Origin: Acanthaster planci
Taxonomy: Eukaryota > Echinodermata > Asteroidea > Valvatida > Acanthasteridae
Length of the DNA stretch: 64,000 nucleotides
NCBI RefSeq assembly: GCF_001949145.1
Contig: NW_019091379.1
Coordinates: 323,280 to 387,279, forward strand
Direction of reading: 5' to 3'
The stretch's first letter is position 1, and each line of letters opens with the position of its first letter. Position numbers and translations under genes: made by a program. Under the pieces are notes generated by a model, which worked only from the letters and a program-made list of their open reading frames with translations, ran no database searches and was not told where the DNA came from. Shown here piece by piece: positions 23,780 to 37,300 of the stretch.

Positions 23780-25761
23780 TGTTGATCCGTATTGTGCGAA
23801 CAATGTATACGTGTATATTATTGTGCTATACAGAGAATATATTTTTAAATACCGCTTTCAGAGAAAAGGGAGTAGTGTACGAGTATCACATGGGGAATAT
23901 TTTTGACTAGGGCATTCCAGTGGTCCAGTGTGGTTTTTTTTATGCGAAGGACGTTCATGTTGCATTCCAGAATAATTTTGGTTGAAATATATTGGACATA
24001 CAGTGACATATTGTACGCCACCTTCATTTGTTGACAGGACAGATCGTTGAAATAATCAAGCAGTGATTTGTAGCTTTTTATAACGACTTTCTTTTTTAAA
24101 TCAGATATTTATACTTTAATCATATGCATATTTTTGAGAATCATTTCCAACTTTGACCCTTTAGGGACATGTTTGATCTGGTTTCCTGACACATCGCTTT
24201 AAACGAAACCAAGGGTTAGGTCGCCGCCGTCCAACGATGTCCAAAAACTGAGTGCTTTCTGTCGACATGTCGACGTTATCATTAGTTTTCGGCCGTTTTG
24301 GGTTGTAAAATTGCTTTCTCCAACGACAAAGCGTATGCCATCGTGTTTGCCAGCCGAAACCTGTGGGAGCAAGCTTTTGTTTCACGAAATTCTTGGTAGT
24401 GGGTTAAATTCTTTGAGGTAGGCACTCAGACGAGGGCATTCCAAGCCTTCCCGTGGTCATGTGCCATTAATGGCGATGATTGCTATCTGTAGGTAGTGCG
24501 GCTAGTCAGGGAACCAGACTAGTATTGTGAGATGGAAATCTCACCGATTTGACTCGACAGTTACATTAACTGTACGTTTTATGCAACCAAGTAATGTACA
24601 TGTAATCGGCTGACATTTCAAAGTCCCGACTACCTGACAACGTTGTCTTCCACGTGACATGTATTCATTGAAAGTAATAGGATCAAATTTGGCACAATGC
24701 ATTTATTGAGGAATTGTATATTTTTGGTGAAGACTAAATTTTTAGTTATTTAGCAGACCTGTTTTTTTTGTCGTATGTTTAAAACGTTTATGCTACACCG
24801 TAATGCGATGTAACTTTCTGACGGAAGTGGTTACAATTACACCATTACAGAACAAATACTGACAGAAAGTGTGAAAGGGAAAATATTATTGAGAACTGTT
24901 ATTTCATGTGTCATCAAATCAGCAGGATACGATGTGTTACTGATTGACGTGAGGAGCCAAACTTTACAATCAGTGCATCTGGGGCATTAACGTATAAATC
25001 AACGACATTCAATAAATTATCCATACGTTTGGTTTCTAAAATTACTAACTGAGGAAGAGAAATGAAATTTCTTGGAATTTATTATGATGCTGATTTGGGT
25101 ATATATTCCTCATCGGCATAATTAAGTTCCTGCACATCAGCCGTGTGCCCACATCAGGTGGGCTGTGATTTCATTTTTCTCTCTTATTTATACCAATTGT
25201 GTCCATTTCCTTGAGGTGTTCCTGCGGTGAATGTTGTAAACACACTTCGTGTGGATCTTTTAACTCTTCTTCATGTATGAAAACCATTTGACGTCCTGTC
25301 TTGATTGAAGTGTATTGAAAAAGCGCACTTTTTTAAAACGTATAAAAGTTGTCCAATCTTTTCTGGACAACAGAGGGCGTGGTCATTGTGGCGTCGATCA
25401 GAGAAGACGCAGTTCAGGTTCCTTGTTTGTTTTTTTCTGTTCATATTGCGAACCCAGTATTTGCTCATTAAAAAAAAGGTTGCTCGTGTACCTCCACAAC
25501 AATAAGTAACCAAAGAAAAGACAATTTAGGACATCAAGATATCAAAAATTCCGGCATGGGTTTCATACACTCTGAATGTAAAATTGAGGGGTTTCCTTAC
25601 AGGATGGCAGCACAGTTTTGCTCTGGGATACTGGAATTTGCATTAGCATTGAAACCACATAGGCGCTACAACGCCTTTTTAAAGTAAGAGATGACAAAAT
25701 GAAAGAAAAAGTTATTTTTAGAACACAGAGGTTCATTTTTACAGGTTACAGTGAGTATTAC

Positions 25762-25906
25762 CGGCGATTCACAATAGTGCGCATCCAATCACAACGCGCG
25801 AAATCTGTCGACCCTTTCTAAACGCGCATCGGGTGGACAGATTTTGCGCACTGTGATTGGCCAACGCGTTGCAAACTCTTGGAGGCGCACTAATTGTGAA
25901 TTGCCC
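25762..25906. mobile_element. Palindromic MITE, copy 1
   Basis: Begins GGCGATTCACAATAGTGCGC and ends with the inverted form (GCGCACTAATTGTGAATTGCC). Most of the element is one long inverted repeat containing CCAATCACAACGCGCGAAAT and its complement. The left arm lacks about 25 bp (the CCTCCAAGAGTTTGCAACGCG block) that the right arm keeps. A second copy lies at 40091-40244. Confidence 0.85.
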
Positions 25907-27239
25907 ATATTGCGTTGCACGGACCCTTAAAGTAATGGCTGTTGATTTCTTTTCTCATCTGGATGTTCTTTGTCATACCTCGATATATTTGTGTAGCTTA
26001 TAACAAAACTGCTGGCAGGTCTGACTTGAGTCGATTTCTTTCTTTCCATTATTTTGGGACGGTGCTGTTGTTTTCTAAAAGTAACAGTACTTATAATCAT
26101 GTCATGATTCAGTGTGTTTCTTTTGTTTTAAATCGGCGAAAGACGACACACTGCCAGAAAAATAATGTCATGCAAATGAAAAAAAATCAAATACAATGTA
26201 TCCAAAGATGAGAGAAAATTGCGCGTCGGTGTTCTTATTCTTTTTTTCTTGGCCTGAAATCCCTGCAATACAATATACATAAGATAACGTCCCAATCTTC
26301 TTATCTGCTAAGGCATTTTACATGTCATACCTTACAAAACTAGAACGACTTTAAACCTGACACATGCAATATAACATAATACGCAAAGCTGGGTATTCTT
26401 TAGAAAGTTCTTGTCGTTTTCATAACGCGCATGTTTAAACGTGGGCCTGCGGTCTTCCTCTACTTTAAATAATTTTTTGATGTGGAGAATTCTTCATGGA
26501 AGTGATCACTTTGGGGCGCGCAGTAATGTCCCATCCCATTCTCAAACACGGATGCGCTGCTGTCTTGTTTGACTGTAAGAGCACAAAGTTATTGGTTGTA
26601 ATGTAGAGCCTTCATCTTCCCCTCTGTGGCAGGAAATCATCAAGCGCAGTCAAGAGAGGTTTAACTGCTCCTGTCGGCTCCATAGACAAAGCGCGGTTAC
26701 CAGCTCCCGTGTTGAAGACCCTAGACATTCTTTGTACACAGTGACCGCCACTGCCAAGTAGCTGGTAACCCACAGACTCGCCATGTTTCGCTGCGGCATA
26801 CTGGAGTAAATGAATGATGGAAAAGATGCACGAAGAAGGTGCGCAGTTCTCTTTAGTAGCCCTCAGGAGTCAGCGAGTGATCTCCGCAGATGCGCTCGAA
26901 AATTACAAATCAACGGTGGTTATTTGGCAAAAGTCGGACGTTTCTGAAGTCAGTTATGACATTTTGCGTTTTTGGCGTTAGAGAGCAAATACCTAAAATA
27001 TGAACTGTGATATTGATATCATAAGTCACAATCGTAGTGGTTCCTACGGTTAAAAGAAGGTGGAAACATGCTGCAGGAATGCATTTGACAGCGTGGTAAG
27101 GTTTCATGCCCAGACAGTTGTGAACAATGACAGAAAGGAAAACGAATCTTCCCATGTTTTTGTGTGTTTTTTATTTTCGTCTGGACCAGCTACATTCAGT
27201 TCTCTCAGTTTTCTTGTGCGTATTTTTTGGAGAATTTTA

Positions 27240-27521
27240 CTAGTTAGTAATTTGTTTTATTCTTAAGAGAGACGTTTTGGGGATGTAAAGACGTAACCAG
27301 ACTTTCATTGTCATTGGAATATCAGGCCAATCACTAAAATTATCGAAATTTAAGTCTCCGATGACGATGGTTTCCGTCTTAGGGCGGCCATGATGTTGAA
27401 CATGCGGAAGTGTTACTGACACGCATACGCGGTACCCACAATCCTTTGCAAATGCAACTCCGAGCATTCCTTGTAGCCCACAAGCTGCGTGGAGTTTGTT
27501 TTGTCCTTGCAGCGCGTGCAC
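27240..27521 (-). pseudogene. Possible decayed endonuclease-like retroelement fragment
   Basis: A 93-codon frame contains ETIVIGDLNFD, resembling the GD(F/L)N motif of the endonuclease/exonuclease/phosphatase fold found in LINEs and some Helitron-type elements. No flanking reverse transcriptase or other endonuclease motifs are visible and the frame is short, so the match may be chance. Confidence 0.2.
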
Positions 27522-28189
27522 TAGTGCTGGCGGTGGCCATCATTGACCCTTTTGATCTCTGTATGTGCTGACTCCTTCGTGTGTTTAATAGCTCCATGTT
27601 AACAGTGACTTATTTTGGAACCAACAGCTTCAGGGCTGGATAGGAGACTACTAATGTCACATCATGTTCCTCAGAACCGCTCTCACTTTGATCAGTTCAG
27701 GGTTATCTCGTTTTGGTTTTCTTAAATTCAAACTTTATGTTCGCAAGCCCTTTCTTAAACCTGCTTCCCTTTGAAAACCATATTATTTTACAGTACTTAA
27801 TTTTTGAGCGATGATATTACATGTCCAATTACATCTGATAAAGCCGCGTGGCCTGTAATGCTTGTTGAGGGCGCCCTTTGAAAACATTAGTAGTCTGGCG
27901 CCCTTGTGGTTGGTATTCATAGTATTTAGATACTGTCATAGAAGTCTAGTAATTCAACTGGGTATGATAATACGGTTGATTAATACAATGCTCAATGCTG
28001 TACTGACACGTCATAGAAAACCGGCCCAGATATTTCTCGTGCAATTCAACCACGTGTATGTGGACCAGGCAGGGTTGTTGAAATTAAACACAAAGGATAA
28101 GTTACCCGTTTGTACTTATGAACAAATTGGGACCACAGACAGCGATCACCATTTCTTCGGACGCCTGTGTAACTGATGCCGTGCATATC

Positions 28190-28258
28190 TTCAGAACGGA
28201 AGTCGCCGATCGCCATACGTCTTCCGGATCCCCCGAACCTAAAAAAATCAACAGCGAA
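28190..28258 (+). promoter_or_regulatory. Possible promoter/5' UTR of SLC35B1 with ETS motifs
   Basis: ACGGAAGT at 28196-28203 and CTTCCGG at 28221-28227 (CCGGAAG on the other strand) are ETS/GABP-type sites, common in promoters of housekeeping genes. The segment is locally richer in CpG than its surroundings. If transcription starts here, translation must begin at 28259. No TATA box is evident. Confidence 0.35.
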
Positions 28259-28356
28259 ATGCAGCGTTCAGACGAAGGATCCGTCAAAGCACTCATCGTC
28301 TGCTTTGTAGGAATTTTTGTGTGCTACTTCTACTATGGAATTCTACAAGAAAAAAT
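28259..28356 (+). CDS. SLC35B1: SLC35B1 exon 1
   Basis: Starts at an ATG with G at -3. Encodes MQRSDEG and the first membrane span with the family signature [11 protein letters not shown]. The donor AAAAAT|GTAAGT splits the isoleucine codon after its second base. Confidence 0.85.
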
Positions 28357-31300
28357 GTAAGTAAAGAATTTCATGAATTTGTAAAAGCACAGTGACAGAT
28401 CATGGACATGACTGATGACGTAGGGTTGAAAAAACCGAGGAAAGAGTTCCGCATACCCGGACATGATGCTACAAATGAGTACTACTGTGAGACTGGTCTG
28501 AGCATGGAGGTTCCTTCCGACATGGTCTGAGTGAAAATTCTGAGTGTTTTCTACTTTTAAATGCTTCAATATGCTCACTGCTGAATTTGCCATTCTATGA
28601 CATGTTATCACTTTCTGATTGTTAATAATAAACTACTGGTACTGCAGGGAAAGCTAGCAATATGGATCTCTTAGTAATTCTGTTCATTTTCATATTCCTT
28701 TTTGCATTATTTATTGCTTTCTATAAATAAAGGAATCCCCCCAAACAGAATTGTTTTCAGCTCCAATGAGTAAAAAAAATAAGTTGAAAACTAATGTAAA
28801 TCATAAGATTATATTTAAAACATTAGACAATGAAATGATAATAATTGTGATTAGAAGTACAAGTACAAATTTAATCAGCAGACATCTGCAGTTTCTCCAA
28901 GTGTCTTCTACCTCATGTGAAACGTACTCTGCATGTACTGTGATGTATTACCAATTAGTGATTACATGAGGGTAAACCAGCTTCTCCCTCAGGGATGTCG
29001 GTCACTTCGCCCCTAACCACTTCGCCCCATTTCCACTTCTCCCCATTAATTATCGTTCATTCTGTTCTTCAGTAGATGCAACAAGTAAAAACATCGACGT
29101 TTGAGTACTCAAATAACAATCGGATAATCCAACTTTCAAAGGCCTAAACAGTGATTCCAATTTCCCGGCCGCCGGACCCAAATTTTTTGGCGAGACCCTA
29201 CAATTTTTTTTGTCAAGTTAGAAAATAGATTTTCTTCGTGTTTTGTTGTCGCTGTGGTAAAAACACAAGTGCAAAGCGCTGGTGCCTGTTGCGCTGCACC
29301 TGTTTAAGAGAATGCGTGATGGAGTGTGGCGACCAGTCTATTCATGCCGCAGCGACCGTTCACGTACGTGATCGGTCACGCATCGAAAAAAAATCGAAAA
29401 AATGGAAGTGGGGCGAAGTGACAGTAAATCCGCAGAGTCAAATGCTTGTTAGCTAGGCAAATTAATTACTGGTACATGCTTCTGGGCATGGGACTGTATG
29501 TACATACATTGTATGAAGAAGGCCCAGAGGTCTACATCATGTATGTTGTACTTGCATGTACGATGAAGTGATGAAACTTGGAAATGGTTTCATTCCTAAA
29601 GTGCTATTCGTTAATATTTTCCGATAGTTTTACAAGAAATATTAAATTAACAGAAGCAGCCAAGAACATGATGAAAAGGGCAAAGGTTTCCTCTTGTATA
29701 TGTTATGCCCCAACAATGCTGCTGTTGTTAGGCTGACCCAACTATTGTTGGCCATACTCTGTAGAAAATGTCTCAACCTTTTCCGAGTTTATGCAGCTCA
29801 CAACTGACATAAGAATCTGAAATATGGCACACCATTACAAAAAACCTATTTCTGCATACACAAGTTGCTGACGGAAATAAAATGGCTTAAATTGCATGCA
29901 CACACTGTGCTGTAGTTGGGCCAACTATAGCACTATAGTCAGGACGGTCCCAACTATAGTTGGGCTAGTCCCATCTATACATGTAGACGGGACTAATGCT
30001 GTAATTGGGGCCTAACATATACATGTAGTCAACATAATGTCATCTTGGCTCAATTTTAGTCCCAACCAGTCCGGTAGGTCTTACATGTGCATATTGTACA
30101 TGTCATCTCCACCATATTTGTATTAGTTTCTGATGATGAAACAACCTCATAATATGCATATTTTGGCATTTGAGTACAGTGTATTGCCCTATTTGCCGGA
30201 AGGCTTGTGTTCACTTGTGAGAGAGTTCCACATCACTGACAGAGACGAGACTGACGCACTTGATGTTCATGTACATAGTACATGTACATGTATGTGGAGT
30301 GCACAGTCTACCAACATGAAGCACATAACACACTGATCACACTATGAAGCAATTCTTTACAAGCCCCCACCCCAAGCACATGGAGAAAAGATCAACTTCC
30401 TTGTTTTCTGAATTCAGCTGGTGAGTCTAGTATCCATGCTGTCTGATAAGCCTTAAAACCAAAATGTGTCTGCATGTGGTAGTGTGTACATGTAGTTGTT
30501 AATTGTAAGATATAAAGAATATTGACTGTTAAATTATGATATAGAATACTATATAGAATACATCGTGTACATTCATGTACAGTACGTGCCATAGGCTTGC
30601 ATAAATTTCTGTACATAACAGTATATAAATTTCAGAAATTGAAAACCTGCTGGCTGTGCAGCTCTGTGATTAGAGTTCTGTGAAAAATCATGGTTTTGCC
30701 ATAGATTGTAGTGATGTAGCCCCGTAGTTATGGTTTACAACCTGAGATCATAGTGTGTGATTTAGATTCAAATCCAGCATGGCATAAGTTATGACCCCAG
30801 GCAAAATCATTCTACCCGGATAGCATTCAGTTTCATACATGTATCAAGCTTCATGCATACATGTACATGTACATAACGCTACGTGTATCTCCAAGGGAGC
30901 AGAAATGGTTATTCATTGTATTACCAAGGTACATGTACATGTTTATGGATTGATAGAGCAGGGATAGGAATGATACAGGTGTCGCACCTTGATTGCTGTT
31001 AGTGGCATACGTACATGTACATGCGCTTTATGATGCTTGCCAAGTTATGTAGCAGTGGGAACAGCTAAAGGAACACATGTACGCTGTCGGGTTTCCTCCT
31101 CATTAACATCTTGGGAAACGACTCTCTCCTGTTTTGCAGAACCAGAAGTGACTATGGTAGCGGTGAAAACAAGGAACGTTTCAGCTACTTCTTCTGCCTC
31201 GTCCTCGTCCAGTGCATTATCAATGCCATATTTGCCAAATGCGGTAAGGGACGTAACAGCACCTGCTGAGATTGCTGGCCTGTTACAATATTTCCCAATT

Positions 31301-34300
31301 CTGTGACCTTGTGAGAGCTTTAGGGCTGCATGGATACAAGGTTTGCTGCATGTATAGTAATAGAATCCATCCTTCCCAGAGCTCCAGCAGTACATGTGGT
31401 ATTGTAGTTGGGACCCCATTGGACCCATCTCAAGACCTTCCCCATGACCAACATAAGACCTTTAGTCTCATTTCAAGTCACAGTCAAATTCAAGTGAACA
31501 GCAGCTTAAAGCATTCCATCGTCTTTGGTCTTTGTCAAACCTGTTACTTGTGGCTTGTCATGAGACTTGTCTTGTGATTGTTTTGACTGCTCAGCAGAAG
31601 TCGTTTGTTTGATGTCCTTTATCTCAGCAATATCCACTCAAGAGAGAACCTACAGTTTAGATTACTGAATTCAATAGAGCTTGTTTTCAACTACTTCCTG
31701 CCAGAGGGACATGAGCATGATCTTCCATAACAAGAATCTTGTCAACCTATTCTGGCAATTTTATTATCAGAAGATGGCCTGTACACAGTGCACACACCCT
31801 CATGCAGTTCCAATCAGTTTTGCAAACATGCAGAGGACCTGATTAATCAGAGTCGGCTGACTACAATACCCTGACTTGGCCGTGTGCCTGAACCCTGGCT
31901 CTAGGCTTGTAGTAAATAATTGCCCTATGGGATAATCTCAGAAGTATAAAAGACTACAAAGTCTCTTTAAAATATTCTTCAGATACCTCTCAAGAGTCAG
32001 CATTGGTTTTGTTTCTTGTGTTGAAAGGTGACCAGTGGTGTCTTGTCATTTTGAAAAGTCTGATTCTTATGTGCCAGTTCAGTATTGTGAAAATTGAATG
32101 CACGCGATACCATCAACTAGTGCTAACGGATTGTAATTCTCATAGAGGTCAACTTTTTTTCACTTCAGTGCAGGTACATGTATGTGTTTCCTTTCTGTCT
32201 GGAACCCGCCCCCTTTGTGGAGTTGTAACTACTGGGTTATACATGTAGATGTCCAGTGGCATTTTGACATCCATCAGATTTTGTCCTTGTTGGGAACTCT
32301 TCATTGACTTGGTACTTTCTTCATCTTTTTTGGTCAGTCTTGTTCTTCAGTAAGCCGGGTAAGGATAAGACCACCACCAAACTCTACGCGCTGTGTTCCA
32401 TCACGTACCTGGGGGCCATGGTAGCTAGCAACTCGGCTCTCAAATACGTCAGTTATCCTTTCCAGGTCCTGGGCAAATCTTGCAAGCCGATACCCGGTAA
32501 GTTATCAAAAAAACTTATCAATCAACGGAATCTTTTCAAGTAGTCCAGTTATTAGTTAAATGTTCCCCCATCCAATTGTGAAGTGTTATGCCATAGTGGA
32601 GCTCACTCTTCCAGTGCCGTGGTTTCTCCCTCTATGATTGTTATCGTCTCTGTCTGCAAATGTTAATAAACATGTATGGGAAAAACACACCTGCTGATAT
32701 ATAGATGTCATGGGAACTACCACATTCCAGCGAGAGATTACAGTCCCCGCAACTCAGTCTTGACTACATTTCTAACAAGAGTGATTGCCCCCATAAGACA
32801 TTGGAGGCCTGGGCACCAGAACCCTTGAAACCTAGGAGGTTGGGGAACACTCTATGGCCCATTATCGCTGTGCATCAAGTGCCCGTGTGCGGACCAGTGA
32901 TACTATGATTGTTTTTGTGTGCAGTCATGCTACTCGGCGTGTTGCTTGCCAGGAAACGCTACTACCTCCTCAAGTATTTCTGCGTCCTGCTGATAGTTAT
33001 CGGTGTGGCAATATTTGTTTACAAGGACAGTAAAGCATCTTCCTCAGCAGCTGAGAGTGTCTTTGGATACGGAGAGCTGCTTCTGGTAAGTGAAATTTAG
33101 AGTTGTCGTACTTAAGTTGTCATCTAAGTCCTGTACGCCCAAACTCCTAGCATTTTGCTTGGAAGTGTTCGGGGTCCACTGAAAACCTTCACAGAGCAGG
33201 ACAACTCTGGAACCCTTCTTTTGAAGTTCCCCTTGAAACTTGATACCGGCCGGATTTACCTTTCTCATTGAGGAAGGACGCAGAAGGAATTACAACTCTG
33301 CTTACTGCCTGCAGCTTAGCCGGACAAGTGGGGCCAGTAATATCCTAATAATATTTGTGGAGTTTTCTTTGCAATTAACTGCAACTCGTCACAGTGACCG
33401 GGAAATAGAATAGCATTACAGAAAATATCTAGCATTAGGGTAATTCCAGAAATTAGGGGTCCATGTTTTTGTGTGTCCCTGTCACATCTGACGTATGGTT
33501 TTATAAGTTCAAAACACATTTTCTCATTTCTAAGAGTGATGAATGAATGCAAAGTACCTGCCAAACAAATAGTAATAGTTTGAAATCAATTCCGGTGATA
33601 TTTCCGTGTCAAACAACAAAGGCCAGATGTAACAGGGACACAAAAATGTCACACTTTTGGACCCCTAATTTCTGGAATTACCCATTACTTTTTACTTTTG
33701 CCGTTGTGAATAAATTTTTAAAAACCTTTTGATGCACTTCTCCATTATCCATGCAATATATGTAACTTATTTTGTCCCTCCGAAATATCAGTTTTCAAAG
33801 TCTTTCAAAGACTTTGGCTAAGACTGGCCAACGACATGTTGACCACCACAGGACAGTTAAGTTCACGAAAAACAAAATGCGCTGTGTCATTACAAGAGTG
33901 ATCATGAGATCTCATAAAATACCTTTTTGTGTAAATTCAGTAATAAAAATGATTCAAATAAAACACAACAACAACTTATAAACAACTTGGCTATTTTTTC
34001 CCAAAATAAGTCCAGGAGAAAGCATTCGATAAGGGCAATAGCTGCATATGAACACTTATGGCACACAGCCAAATACAAGCAATTGTACAAGCATTAAATT
34101 AGATTTTGTTGTCAGATTATACCAAGCACAAACGATGGCATGAATATTCAACTTCCTATACTGCAGTACACAATGTTTTAAGGATGCAGATTACCAGCGA
34201 AAAATTATGGTGATGATCATGGGGTACAAAGGGGGCTTATGGGTGTGAAACAGGTGGTGTGTAGCAAGCATTCGCTGCGCTCTGGCCATGGACATACCGG

Positions 34301-37300
34301 GCATAACAGGAAGTGGTAATTGGCTAGATGTTGTAGCCCGGGCAGTTCAAACTCCTTCTGCGTCCTTGCTCCATGCCTTACCCAACCTCCGAGCCAGACA
34401 ATGCTGAGCCATTCTTTCAGTGCTACCTCCCAGCAATTTTTATGTGCATATGTAAGTCTGGGAGTGTTTGTTTCTCCTTGTTTCCTCCAAGTAGTATTCT
34501 CTACAGCCACCAATGAGTGTCCTCCATAGGGCACCTTATCACTAGCCACAGCCGTAAATTTGTGACCCAGCTGCAGTTTTACAAATGGAGAACTTGTGTG
34601 ACCGGATCTCACAAAATGGGTCTTATGTATATATTTTTCCGTTGTTTTGCATTCGAAAAAGGTGTTGAGACCTATTCATTTTGATGTGTCACTTAGTTCG
34701 CTTCTAGCTTTCTACTAAATGCAAACAATATTTGCATAAAAGAGTTGAAACTTTGCATTTTACAAGTTTTTTTTAAAGGAGTGTACTTGAAAGTTTTCAG
34801 GGTGACTTGATGCTCATTGATTGAGTTGAGTCAGGTGCCCTGCCTTGCATTTACAAAGATCAGCTCTGGCACTGTAAACCCAGATTGCTTCCTTGACCTT
34901 GGACGGACTGACGGGTGTGACGCAAGAGAAGATGAGGTCAGAGCACCAGACGGGCTCCCATTACATGATGGCCAACGTCAACCTCTGGTCCATCCTCTAT
35001 CTGACAGTCAGTGAGTATACCTGCATCTTCCCCTTTGATTGCTCCTGTAACTCCTGGACCCTTGAAACAGTTACGCGAGAAACCACACTGCCTGGGCCGC
35101 ATTCGGTAATAATGCAGTATGTGTGTAATTATCTATAAGCCATATTGGCATATCCCTGGTGTACATGTATCTTCACCTTAGGAGGTAAGCAGGAATGGAA
35201 TACGGATGGTAACACTGAATGTGCCCCTTGCTATTGAGATAACACCACGTTTTCATACCAGTAACCTTCAAGGATGACCAGGCTCTTACTCACAGGGAGC
35301 TTGGCCTTTCTGAGACATTCTTGCAGTAATAAGTCTAGGTTGTAGCTGCGGGCTGTGCAGTAAATTAAGTTATGTTTTGTTGGTCATTTCATAAAGTGAC
35401 CAACACATCTTCTCGATGAGCACACACCTTGAAGTGATGCACATGTATTGTGTTAGACAATGTGCATAAGATTATTTCTTCGAGTGTTGCTATCAAGATA
35501 CAACCAACGATGTGGCCCAAGCTCCCTTAACCACTTGCTGCCAGGTGAAATTTGAAGTTGCATGATGTAAAACTGGGAGATTTTCAAGATTTTCCGTTTT
35601 CAAAATTCTTAAAAAAATCTTAACTTCATTTACTGGATGTTTACACCCACACAAATGACTGTTTGGTGGCTACTCTAATCTCACAGACAAAATCTATTGA
35701 TGCCGGAGTATTTCAGCCAGGCCTGCCCCCTGTTAAAAAGAGCCCAGATGGTGCGGTGTTACATAAGTTTCTTTTGTTCCCCGAAACTGGCACAGTGTGC
35801 TTCTGGCGTCTTTTCAATACGGGCCAGACATGCCAGATTAGCGTGCAGTAGTATCATTCATCACTGGGGCACTGGAGTGCTTTTGTCCCAGGTGGTAATC
35901 TACTCGGGCTGAATTCCACGAACAGTGGTATAATCTTTCAAAACAATGACAGATTTCCTCCTCTATTGACAACTGAATGTTGAAAATGTGACAATGTTAG
36001 CTATTCCCAGCAGCTCAGTCTTTTGTTCCGAGTACGGTCTTTTGTTATAAGGCCTAGCTCTTTTGTCTGGTTTCGGGCTCCCCCGTTTCGTGTATAAAGC
36101 CTATGTGTCCAAAACCGGGCTCCCCCGCAGCTTGTTAAAACTGAGGAAGACAGAAGAGTTGTGCGCAATGACAAACAGCCTTGATTCCCTGAATCAAGCT
36201 ATAAACAATTTTGCTCCTGTTCTTGTTTCCCCCCCCCAGCTGTCTTGGTGACTGGTGAGGGTTTACATTTTCTGGAGTTTGTCTCTCGTTATCCCTACGT
36301 CATTTGGAACATTCTCACCTTCGGAGTGGCAAGTGCCCTTGGCCAGGTAACACCTAACATGTCATTTTACTTTTGCCTTCTCAATTTGGGGGCTATTTGA
36401 TTTATGAAGTGTTTTATGAAGTTACCACAGGCCTCTTTCAAAGATATTATGGTAACCCTAACCCTGCCAGATCAAGCAAAATCCAGCATGTGTACAAATC
36501 TGTGGGACCCTGTTGCACTTTGTAATCAACAGCTGCCAATTCAACTGTCAATTTTGAGACAGTGAGAGTCAGTCTCATAGGCAATCTCAAACGCCAAGGC
36601 TGTTAGGCCTTCCAAGGGGATATGTGCATTGACCGGTCGGATATTGTGTCACGGGGACAGCTCCTCAGTTTGACATGTGTTGATGTTGTTGGGTCCAGCA
36701 GGGTCTCCTAGCCAAAATACTGTGAAGGATTTTGGTTAAACAGTCACTGTGACAGATTTTTTCCTGGACTGAATCTTCTAATGCACATTTGCATGCCATT
36801 TTTCCCACGCAATATTGTGAGCCTGTTTAGGGTCTTTTGGATAATGCTACTTACATGATAAAGTAAATTCTCCATATTCATAACTAAATCTGATCTCATA
36901 ATTAGGTTGAATAGATGCTTAAGGCCAAGGTGTCAGGGAAGGTTATTTTTCTTTAAATTTCTATTTATCTCGTTAATAGTATAATAATCTATTTAATTCC
37001 ACTGTAAGCATTGTTAAAATGAGCTACATTTCAGGATCGCAGTTTCCATTTCCACAGAACATCCTTGCACTGGATAGTCCAAACCTGCGTGACATCAGAA
37101 ATTATGGCAAAGTGCAGTTTCAAACGTTTTCTGTAATATGCATGTTCAGCTTAGAGGCATTGATACTTTATTTACCAGTGTAAAATTTGTAGAAAACCCC
37201 AGTGCTGCGTTGGTTTGTGCCCAAGAAAACACTGGATTTTTTTCAGATTTTTAAGTTCTAAATTTCCTTATCTTCAGTGATTTGCTTTGTTAGCAGCCTG

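Larger units (their letters stand above)
23780..28117. other. Intergenic DNA between sulfotransferase A and SLC35B1
   Basis: No gene is supported. It holds one copy of a palindromic MITE (25762-25906) and a minus-strand segment near 27.3-27.5 kb whose translation has a GDLN motif, possibly a decayed endonuclease-type retroelement fragment. The rest is AT-rich with short open frames only. Confidence 0.55.

Noticed and set aside
30750-30790. GATTCAAATCC string resembling a tRNA B box
   Set aside because: No A box at proper spacing and no cloverleaf pairing could be drawn, so it is neither a tRNA nor a clear tRNA-derived SINE.
31045-31428. 127-codon minus-strand open frame
   Set aside because: It is antisense to SLC35B1 exon 2, whose identity is secured by homology and splice sites.
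34217-34612. 131-codon minus-strand open frame within SLC35B1 intron 4
   Set aside because: It starts at GTG rather than ATG, has no recognisable domain and no flanking splice logic. A frame of this length can occur by chance in its locally GC-richer stretch.
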